Of a stretch of DNA of 64,000 nucleotides, positions 9,818 to 15,674 are shown one piece after another. The stretch's first letter is position 1. Every line of letters starts with the position of its first letter. The notes beneath the pieces are model-generated. The model was given only the letters and a program-made list of their open reading frames with translations. It was not told the origin of the DNA and searched no databases. The stretch lies in the NCBI GenBank assembly GCA_963786495.1, contig CAWAZL010000008.1, positions 62,001 through 126,000 on the forward strand, given 5' to 3'. The position numbers were made by a program, and so were the translations under genes. The DNA comes from JALZKA01 sp963786495 (GTDB taxonomy: Bacteria > Actinomycetota > Thermoleophilia > Solirubrobacterales > 70-9).

Positions 9818-11257
9818 TTAGGTGCCGGCGACGAGGTATGCCTGCAAGGTGCCCGAGTGCGTCACGCCGCCACCGCTCTCGATTACGCCGACCCTGAGCT
9901 CGAGGAAGTCGCCGGCGTTCAGCTGAAGCAATCCGCTCGCGTGCTGGATGGGCGAGTCAGCCGTCGACCCGTCCACGGGCGGGTTGTACTGCTCCCTGAT
10001 CTCGAGGCCGGGCAAGAAGGCTGCCGCGCCGTTTCTGGTCACGCCCCCCCGGATCGTGTAGACGCCGGGCGAGTTCGTCTTCGCGGAGATGTCGACTTGA
10101 TAGAGACCGGTTACCGGTGCGATCACACGCGTTGGCGTTGCCGGCGCGAACATGTTCAAGAAGTCGAAGACCTCGGTGAAGGTCAGTGGGAGCGGCGTGC
10201 CGGATCCGAAGCCGGTGCCACCAGTGAGCGTTCCCGTGACGCTGACGGCGGGAGGCGTTGCGAACTCCGAAACGCCGACGGAGTCAGGCGCCAGGTCGCT
10301 CGCACCAAGCGAATCGGTGGCGACCTGGGCTGAGCCGACCGAGTTGGCCGCCAGGTCCGAGACGCCGATCGTTGCGTCGGCGATTTTCTGGGAGGTGACC
10401 GCGCCGTCGGCAAGCTTGGCGGTCGTTACAGCACCATCGTCGATCCCGCTGCCGCCGCCGCCGGTAACCGGCTCACACGCGACCGTTCCGTCTGCGTTCA
10501 CGCTGCGAACGGCCTGAGCAGCCGGGCAGCTTCCGCTCACCCGTTGCTGCAACTGACTCGAGTTGAGCCCGTCCAGGAGATCCGCGTTGACGTCATCCGA
10601 CCCGGAGGCCGCGTTCGCGATGTCGGCCGCCGTGAGCGCTCCGTTGGCCACCTTCGCGCCGGTCACCGCGTCGTTTCCGAGCTTCGGGGTCGTCACCGCG
10701 AGGTCAGCCAACTTGGGTGTGGTGACGCTCCCGTCGGCCAGCTTCGCCGTGATGACCGCCAGGTCGGCCAGCTTCGCCGAGGTGATCGACCCGTCTGCGA
10801 CCAGCCCTTGGCCGATGTTCTCCGCCAGATCCACCGCCTGAATCGACGCGTTCTGTATGTCGGTGCCGGTCAGGCTCTGATTCTCGACATCGAAGGTCGT
10901 GACGGTGTCCGATGCGATCTTGCTTCCGGTCACCGCGCCGTCGACGATGTGCTGCGTGTCGACGGTCGCTTCGTCCAGCAGCTTCTCGAGCACCGATGGC
11001 GCGAAAAGGCTCTCGTCGAGCGAGCCAAAGGCGAGATCCTCTGAGAAAATCGAGCGATCCTTGACCGAGACCGAGGTGACGGCGTTCTTCGCCAGTTCGC
11101 TCGCGCCCACGGCACCCGGCTTGATCTGCGCCTCACCGATCGAGTTCTTCGGTGGGCCGCTGCTCGCGATCGCCGTCCCTCCGAGCACGGCGAAAAGGGC
11201 TGCGAAGCCCAAGGCGTTCCTACGAATCAAATTCCCGATGCGCGTCGACAGCGCCAT
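9818..11257 (-). CDS. Secreted decapeptide-repeat protein with C1q-like C-terminal domain
   Basis: A 479-aa secreted protein. The start is ATG at 11257, giving the signal A-L-F-A-V-L-G-G-T-A-I-A of the type common in Thermoleophilia. About 200 residues of degenerate decapeptide repeats follow (pattern D-G-A-V-T-T-x-K-L-A), then a Gly-rich linker near a C-P-A-A-Q-A-V-R-S-V segment. The C-terminal ~130 residues form a jelly-roll, C1q/TNF-like domain (T-G-L-Y-Q-V-D-I and L-N-A-G-D-F-L-E-L-R-V). Such proteins are probably surface fibres with trimeric heads, by analogy to C1q-like bacterial proteins. It is first in the operon with the 1129-aa and 1363-aa genes. Its upstream region carries the motif at 11355-11391. 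Confidence 0.85.
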   Translation of the reverse strand: MALSTRIGNLIRRNALGFAALFAVLGGTAIASSGPPKNSIGEAQIKPGAVGASELAKNAVTSVSVKDRSIFSEDLAFGSLDESLFAPSVLEKLLDEATVDTQHIVDGAVTGSKIASDTVTTFDVENQSLTGTDIQNASIQAVDLAENIGQGLVADGSITSAKLADLAVITAKLADGSVTTPKLADLAVTTPKLGNDAVTGAKVANGALTAADIANAASGSDDVNADLLDGLNSSQLQQRVSGSCPAAQAVRSVNADGTVACEPVTGGGGSGIDDGAVTTAKLADGAVTSQKIADATIGVSDLAANSVGSAQVATDSLGASDLAPDSVGVSEFATPPAVSVTGTLTGGTGFGSGTPLPLTFTEVFDFLNMFAPATPTRVIAPVTGLYQVDISAKTNSPGVYTIRGGVTRNGAAAFLPGLEIREQYNPPVDGSTADSPIQHASGLLQLNAGDFLELRVGVIESGGGVTHSGTLQAYLVAGT

Positions 11258-11354
11258 GACCACCCCGTCTTCCAATCTCTGCTCGTGTCGTCCCTAACCG
11301 GCGCGAGCGGCTTACCCGTCAGTATGTGCTTGCAGGCTAAGCGCGATTACGCCG

Positions 11355-11391
11355 TCTGTCATCAGGGAGGCACCCTGAGGTTCTCCCTGAG
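11355..11391. promoter_or_regulatory. Shared leader element copy 1 (TCAGGGAG / CTCCCTGA)
   Basis: A 36-nt stretch starting TCTGTCATCAGGGAGGCACC matches 15167-15202 at 33 of 36 positions. It contains TCAGGGAG (11362-11369) and its inverted form CTCCCTGA (11383-11390), so it is itself an imperfect inverted repeat. It lies about 100 nt upstream of the start of the decapeptide/C1q-like gene and about 65 nt upstream of the divergent ligase gene. An operator for a shared regulator, or an RNA leader hairpin, would both fit. Confidence 0.6.
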
Positions 11392-11453
11392 ATTGGTCGG
11401 CCGAACCGGTGGCAGGCTCCTGAACGGCGCTCAGATACTCTCCCCGACCGCCA

Positions 11454-12668
11454 ATGCGCTTCTACGAATACGAATCGCGCCGAATCGTCGAACGGGCCGG
11501 CATTCCGGTCACCGACTACGGCTTTTGCACCACCGCCGACGAGGCCCGGACGGCCGCGGAGCGGATCGGCGGCGAGACCGTGGTCAAGTCGCAAGTGCTG
11601 ACCGGTGGGCGGATGAAGGCGGGCGGCGTCAAGTTCGCCACCACGCCGGACGAGGCCGCAGAGCACGCAGAGGCGATCTTGGAGCTCGAGATCGGCGGCC
11701 ACATGCCGGTCGGAGTCCTAGTCGATCCGAAGGCTGACGTCGCGCAGGAGTACTACGCAGCTTGCCTTTGGGACGGCCGCGCCAAGCGCCCGATGATGCT
11801 CTTCTCCGACATGGGCGGCATCGACATTGAGCAGGTCGCCGAGGAGCATCCCGACCACGTGGGCCGCGGGCACCTCTCGAACCTCCACCCCATCTTCGAC
11901 TTTCAGGCAAAAGAGACAGTCGCGCGCTGCGGGATGACGGGCAAAGAGCTGACTCGCGCGACGATGATCCTCGCGCGCCTCGCCCAGCTCCAGCACGACT
12001 TCGACATGACGCTCGCCGAGATCAATCCTGTCGCGCGCCTCCAAGACGGTTCCTTCGTCGCCCTCGACGCACACATGGAGATGGAGGACGAGGCGGTCGG
12101 CCGTCACAAGAAGATGCTCGAGGAGATCGGCGTGGACCTCTCCGAGCCGCGCGAGATGTATGAGCCCTCCGCCTTCGAGCGGAACGTGAAGGCCATCGAC
12201 GCCGCTGATCACCGCGGCGTGATCCAAGGCAAGGACCACGGCTTCGTGGGCAACCTCGGCTTGGTGATCGGCGCCGGCGGCGGCTCCCTGACGCTCACTG
12301 ACGCGGTGCGCTCGCAGGGCGGCAAGCCCGCCAACTACGCCGAGATCGGCGGCAACCCGTCAGTCGCCAAGGCAAAGGGCTTGGCCATGGAGGTCTTGAA
12401 AAAGGACGGCGTCGAGAAGATCGCGGTGATGATGTCCATCGTCTCCAACACCCGCGTGGACATCGTCGCCCGCGGCGTGATCAAGGCCTGCCTCGAACTG
12501 GGCAAGGATCCCGCCGAGACGATCGCCGTCTTCCGCATCCCCGGTGCGTGGGAAGAAGAAGGCTCGAAGATCCTCTCCAAGTACGGGATCGAGTTCCGCG
12601 ACCGCGACACCTCGATGTGGGAAGCGGCCGGAGAAGCCGTCGCGAAGATCCAGGATCGTGCCTCATGA
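11454..12668 (+). CDS. sucC: Succinate-CoA ligase (ADP-forming)-like beta subunit
   Basis: A 404-aa ATP-grasp protein, close to the usual SucC length of 385-400. The N-terminus M-R-F-Y-E-Y-E-S-R-R-I-V corresponds to the SucC M-N-L-x-E-Y-Q-A-K-x-L start. The nucleotide-binding strand V-V-K-S-Q-V-L-T-G-G-R-M-K-A-G-G-V-K (about 45) and the metal-binding A-E-I-N-P-V (about 185) are present, and the C-terminal CoA-ligase domain has a G-G-N-P-S-V loop. With SucD it interconverts succinyl-CoA plus ADP/Pi and succinate plus ATP. The N-terminal half is divergent from canonical SucC, so another dicarboxylic acid such as malate is possible. Its stop overlaps the alpha-subunit start by 4 nt. Confidence 0.82.
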   Translation: MRFYEYESRRIVERAGIPVTDYGFCTTADEARTAAERIGGETVVKSQVLTGGRMKAGGVKFATTPDEAAEHAEAILELEIGGHMPVGVLVDPKADVAQEYYAACLWDGRAKRPMMLFSDMGGIDIEQVAEEHPDHVGRGHLSNLHPIFDFQAKETVARCGMTGKELTRATMILARLAQLQHDFDMTLAEINPVARLQDGSFVALDAHMEMEDEAVGRHKKMLEEIGVDLSEPREMYEPSAFERNVKAIDAADHRGVIQGKDHGFVGNLGLVIGAGGGSLTLTDAVRSQGGKPANYAEIGGNPSVAKAKGLAMEVLKKDGVEKIAVMMSIVSNTRVDIVARGVIKACLELGKDPAETIAVFRIPGAWEEEGSKILSKYGIEFRDRDTSMWEAAGEAVAKIQDRAS

Positions 12669-13576
12669 GCATCCTCCTCACCGAGGACTTCACCTTCATC
12701 GTTCAGGGCATCACCGGCCGCGAGGCCGTGAACCTGACCCGCGAGTGCATCGACTACGGCTCCAAAGTGGTCGGCGGAGTCACGCCGGGGCGCAAGGGTC
12801 GCGAGGTCCACGGTGTGCCGGTGTGGGACACGGTCGAGCAGGCGGTCGAACACCACGGCGCGCCGATCGACGGCGCGGTCGTAACCGTCCCGCCCGCGTT
12901 CACAAAGGACGCCGTGGTTGAGGCCATCGAGAATGACGTAAAGCTGATCGTGATTGTCACCGAGCGCATCCCCCGTCGCGATGTAGCCCAGATGGTCGAG
13001 CTCGCAAACGAGCGCGGCGCCCGGATCATCGGCCCCAACTGCCTCGGCCTGATCGTTCCCGGCGTCTGCAAGATGGGCGGGATCGGCGGCCCCGCAAAGG
13101 ACGCGGCAAAGGCGTACGAACGCGGCGCCGTCGGCGTAATGTCCCGCTCCGGCGGCATGACCACGGAGATTTCCTCCTCGCTGACCGCCGCCGGCCTCGG
13201 CGTTTCTACGGCGGTCTCGATCGGCGGCGACGCGATCATCGGCTCGACCTACGCGGAGCTGATGCCCTACTTCGAGGAAGACCCGGAGACCGAGGCGATC
13301 GTCATCTACACCGAGCCGGGTGGCCGCATGGAGGCCGAACTGGTCGACTGGCGATCCGAGAACGGGTCCAAGCTTCCGATCATCGCCTTCATGGCGGGCA
13401 AGTTCATGGACGACGAGGAGATGCAGGGCATGAGCTTCGGCCACGCCGGCACGATCGTCGAGGGCGCCGAGGACTCGGCGACCGAGAAGATCGCGCGCCT
13501 GGAGGCCTCCGGCGTCCCCGTGGTCGAGCGCATCGATGAGATCCCGGCCCGCGTCAAGGAGGCGATCGGCAAGTGA
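12665..13576 (+). CDS. sucD: Succinate-CoA ligase (ADP-forming)-like alpha subunit
   Basis: A 303-aa protein starting at ATG 12665, within the ATGA overlap with the beta gene. It has the CoA-binding Rossmann domain (I-V-Q-G-I-T-G-R-E at about 12-20; V-G-G-V-T-P-G-R-K-G), the G-P-N-C-L-G-L-I turn, the M-S-R-S-G-G-M motif and the phosphohistidine loop S-F-G-H-A-G-T-I-V near residue 260, whose histidine carries phosphate during catalysis. Length and motif order are those of SucD. It works as a heterodimer or heterotetramer with the preceding beta subunit in the cytosol. It shares a 4-nt GTGA overlap with a ferredoxin-like gene, an uncommon partner for a TCA-cycle ligase. Confidence 0.85.
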   Translation: MSILLTEDFTFIVQGITGREAVNLTRECIDYGSKVVGGVTPGRKGREVHGVPVWDTVEQAVEHHGAPIDGAVVTVPPAFTKDAVVEAIENDVKLIVIVTERIPRRDVAQMVELANERGARIIGPNCLGLIVPGVCKMGGIGGPAKDAAKAYERGAVGVMSRSGGMTTEISSSLTAAGLGVSTAVSIGGDAIIGSTYAELMPYFEEDPETEAIVIYTEPGGRMEAELVDWRSENGSKLPIIAFMAGKFMDDEEMQGMSFGHAGTIVEGAEDSATEKIARLEASGVPVVERIDEIPARVKEAIGK

Positions 13577-13824
13577 GCGACGCCGTGCATGAAATCTTCA
13601 TCAAGGTCGAGGTCGCTGACGAGCACGCGGGCGACGTTGAACTCGCGCAAAAGCTCGATGACGCCTGCCCCGTGGACATTTTTGCCGCGACGGAGACCGG
13701 CGTCAAGGTCGTGACCGAAAACGAGGACGAATGCGTCCTCTGCGGACTTTGCCTCGACGCCTCACCGCCCGGCGCCGTGACCGTCACCAAGCTGTACGAC
13801 GGCACGACGCTCGAGCGCGCTTGA
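13573..13824 (+). CDS. Small ferredoxin-like iron-sulfur protein
   Basis: An 83-aa acidic protein starting at GTG 13573, overlapping the alpha-subunit stop. It holds one A-C-P-V-D-I-F segment (Cys about 32) and one C-V-L-C-G-L-C motif (about 54-60). The fourth cysteine expected after the CxxCxxC is replaced: the following residues are L-D-A-S-P-P. The remaining four cysteines can ligate exactly one [4Fe-4S] cluster, with a FixX-like arrangement. It probably passes electrons to or from an oxidoreductase. Translational coupling to the CoA ligase genes suggests a link to a 2-oxoacid or acyl-CoA redox step, which is inference because no oxidoreductase gene is adjacent. Confidence 0.75.
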   Translation: MSDAVHEIFIKVEVADEHAGDVELAQKLDDACPVDIFAATETGVKVVTENEDECVLCGLCLDASPPGAVTVTKLYDGTTLERA

Positions 13825-13837
13825 CAAACGCCGAGGG

Positions 13838-15043
13838 TCACTCAACCGATTGAACCTCGATCGCAGCGATCGTCGGCCGATCTACTCGAACCTCCGGGCC
13901 CCCGGAGCACTCGAGGAAGATGTTGTTCACTCCTGAGTTCACGGTTCCCCATCCGAGCAATGCCAGGGACTGGTACTCGCTGATCCCCGGATCGCCGAAG
14001 GCATGGGTGGGCTCCCTGACGATCGTTATCTGGCGAGCAATCACTGAGTCGTTCGCCCGCAGGGTGCATGTGAGCCACTCTTTGTCGTCACCATTGGAAC
14101 CAAGCGACCCGTAAAGCGTCGCCATCACCAGGTAGGTGCCGTTCGGAACGCCCTTTGCCAGAACACCAGTGTTGCTCGTCCCGCTGGGCACGGGAACCTG
14201 GTCGAACCGGCGGTTGCCGAAAGCCTTCGCGCTGGCGCCAAGGGTCGACTCGTCGATGTCCGCCCCCAGCAGCGAGTCGTTCAAGACGCTGCCGGTCTGG
14301 ACGGCGTTGTTGTCGATCTCGAGATAGCCGACCGAGTTGGTGGCGAGCTTGGTCGATCCGTCGCTGCCGGTCCCATCTGCCGGAACGGCATTGGCGGCCA
14401 GAGCTGCTGAGCCAATTGAGAGGTCGCCCAGGTCGGCGGCGCCGATCGTCGCGTCCTTGATCTCGGAAGCGCCAACCGCGCCCGAAGCGATCTTGGTGGA
14501 CCCGTCGCCAGTGATCGTTCCGTCCGCCGGGATGGCGTTGTTGGTCAGCGAAGGCGCGCCGACGCTGGTTGCGCCGAGGTCGAGCCCGCTCAAGGAGCCG
14601 TTTTGGATCTCCGCTCCGGTCAAGGAGCCGTCGGCGACCTCTGCGGCGCCGACCTTGCCACTGGCGATCTCCGGGTTCGGATAAGTGCCGCTCAGGTCTC
14701 CCCCGGCGGCACCGGTCGGGGAGCCCCCGCCGCCACCGGTTCCGACGTCGTCGGTCTCGCAGCTGACCACGCCGTCCTCATCGATCGCGCGGATGGACTG
14801 CCCCTCGGGGCAACTCGAGTCGACCCTCGCCTGGAGCACCGCAGCGTCGAGCGTGGTCTCATCGACGTCCTCGCCCTTGACTTGGCCGTTCTTTATGTGG
14901 TTTGAGCGAACCGCGTTGTCCTTAATGTCGTCGGAGCCGACCTGACCGGCAGCGTAGGCGCTCCCCCCGAGTGCGACATAAAGGGCGAGAATGCCCATGA
15001 TGTTTTGGCGAATAAAGGCCCGGACGGATGCTGAGGCAGTCAT
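13838..15043 (-). CDS. Secreted decapeptide-repeat protein (VALGG signal)
   Basis: A 401-aa secreted protein with AAAGGATC just upstream of ATG 15043. The signal is I-L-A-L-Y-V-A-L-G-G-S-A-Y-A-A. Repeats of the D-G-S-L-T-G-A-E-I-Q type follow, separated by a C-P-E-G-Q-S-I-R-A-I-D segment with a paired Cys and a Gly-rich loop ending G-G-D-L-S-G-T-Y-P-N-P, a phrase also typical of phage tail-fibre-like proteins. The C-terminal ~130 residues form a beta-rich head different from the C1q-like head of the gene at 9818-11257. A surface or extracellular fibre role is inferred. It converges on the ferredoxin-like gene with a 13-nt gap, and its leader shares the element found upstream of the 9818-11257 gene. 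Confidence 0.82.
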   Translation of the reverse strand: MTASASVRAFIRQNIMGILALYVALGGSAYAAGQVGSDDIKDNAVRSNHIKNGQVKGEDVDETTLDAAVLQARVDSSCPEGQSIRAIDEDGVVSCETDDVGTGGGGGSPTGAAGGDLSGTYPNPEIASGKVGAAEVADGSLTGAEIQNGSLSGLDLGATSVGAPSLTNNAIPADGTITGDGSTKIASGAVGASEIKDATIGAADLGDLSIGSAALAANAVPADGTGSDGSTKLATNSVGYLEIDNNAVQTGSVLNDSLLGADIDESTLGASAKAFGNRRFDQVPVPSGTSNTGVLAKGVPNGTYLVMATLYGSLGSNGDDKEWLTCTLRANDSVIARQITIVREPTHAFGDPGISEYQSLALLGWGTVNSGVNNIFLECSGGPEVRVDRPTIAAIEVQSVE

Positions 15044-15166
15044 TTGATCCTTTGCGGTTGTTGTTTCTAACGAGGGATCGCGTCGGCATAGACGACGCGT
15101 CCGTCGGGTCGAAGCCCGACGCTGGACGACTAGGTGCGTCCGGTGACTGTGATGCCCCCGAGGGCA

Positions 15167-15202
15167 TCTGTCATCGGGGAGACACCCTGATGTTCTCCCT
15201 GA
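15167..15202. promoter_or_regulatory. Shared leader element copy 2
   Basis: Matches 11355-11390 at 33 of 36 positions, starting TCTGTCATCGGGGAGACACC. It lies about 125 nt upstream of the minus-strand decapeptide gene and about 85 nt upstream of the SnoaL-like gene on the other strand. The core GTCATCRGGGAGRYACCC recurs a third time, inverted, at 15241-15254, which makes protein binding more likely than chance similarity. Confidence 0.6.
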
Positions 15203-15219
15203 ACCTGGGTAACGGCCCC

Positions 15220-15254
15220 AATCTCAGGGAGAAAGCCGGGGTATCTCCCTGATG
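15220..15254. promoter_or_regulatory. Additional inverted copies of the CAGGGAG core
   Basis: AATCTCAGGGAGAA at 15220-15233 repeats, in the opposite orientation, the sequence at 11380-11393. TCTCCCTGATGAC at 15244-15256 is the reverse complement of the GTCATCAGGGAGA core. The second site ends about 32 nt before ATG 15288 of the SnoaL-like gene, a position that could occlude its promoter. The nearby LAL regulator gene is a candidate source of the binding protein. Confidence 0.5.
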
Positions 15255-15287
15255 ACGAACGACTCGCGGAGACCTATCGTGGGGATC

Positions 15288-15674
15288 ATGAGCGTCATCG
15301 ACGAGTTGGCACAAGAGGTCTGCAGGGCGATCGACTCCGATGGCGTCGAAGGAGCATTGGGTTTCTTCGCGCCCGAGGTGGTTCTTGACGATCTCCCCGC
15401 CGCGCCCAAACCGAGGCTCCCAGGACACGACTCTCTTCGACGGCACTTCGCTCGCTTTACCGACAACTTCGATGACTTTCACCTGCGCGTGGAAGAGGTT
15501 CACTCTCTCGGAAGCAAGGTGATGCTTGCTCTTCGCATCGGTGGACAGGGCGTAAGTGGCGCGACCGCATGGGGCACGGTTCACCACGTCTACACAGTCC
15601 GCGGGCGCGAGATCGTGCGGGTCGAGATTTTTCGGGAGCGCGCGGCGGCCGCCAGAGCCGCCGGCCTGACCTAG
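15288..15674 (+). CDS. SnoaL-like (NTF2-fold) protein
   Basis: A 128-aa protein from ATG 15288, chosen because GGGGATC sits directly upstream; an in-frame ATG at 15252 would overlap the CTCCCTGA repeat. The sequence pattern (helix with E-L-A-Q-E-V-C-R-A-I-D, a P-G-H-D-S-L-R-R-H-F loop, then strands ending with V-H-H-V-Y-T-V-R-G-R-E-I-V-R-V-E) is that of small SnoaL-like NTF2-fold proteins. These bind or isomerise small hydrophobic ligands; no substrate can be assigned. Its stop overlaps the end of the convergent LAL regulator gene by 4 nt. Confidence 0.72.
   Translation: MSVIDELAQEVCRAIDSDGVEGALGFFAPEVVLDDLPAAPKPRLPGHDSLRRHFARFTDNFDDFHLRVEEVHSLGSKVMLALRIGGQGVSGATAWGTVHHVYTVRGREIVRVEIFRERAAAARAAGLT

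Noticed and set aside
12335..13444. 369-codon minus-strand ORF antisense to the CoA-ligase genes
   Set aside because: It is a shadow of a GC-rich gene: no ribosome site and biased composition, while the sense genes have full domain motifs.
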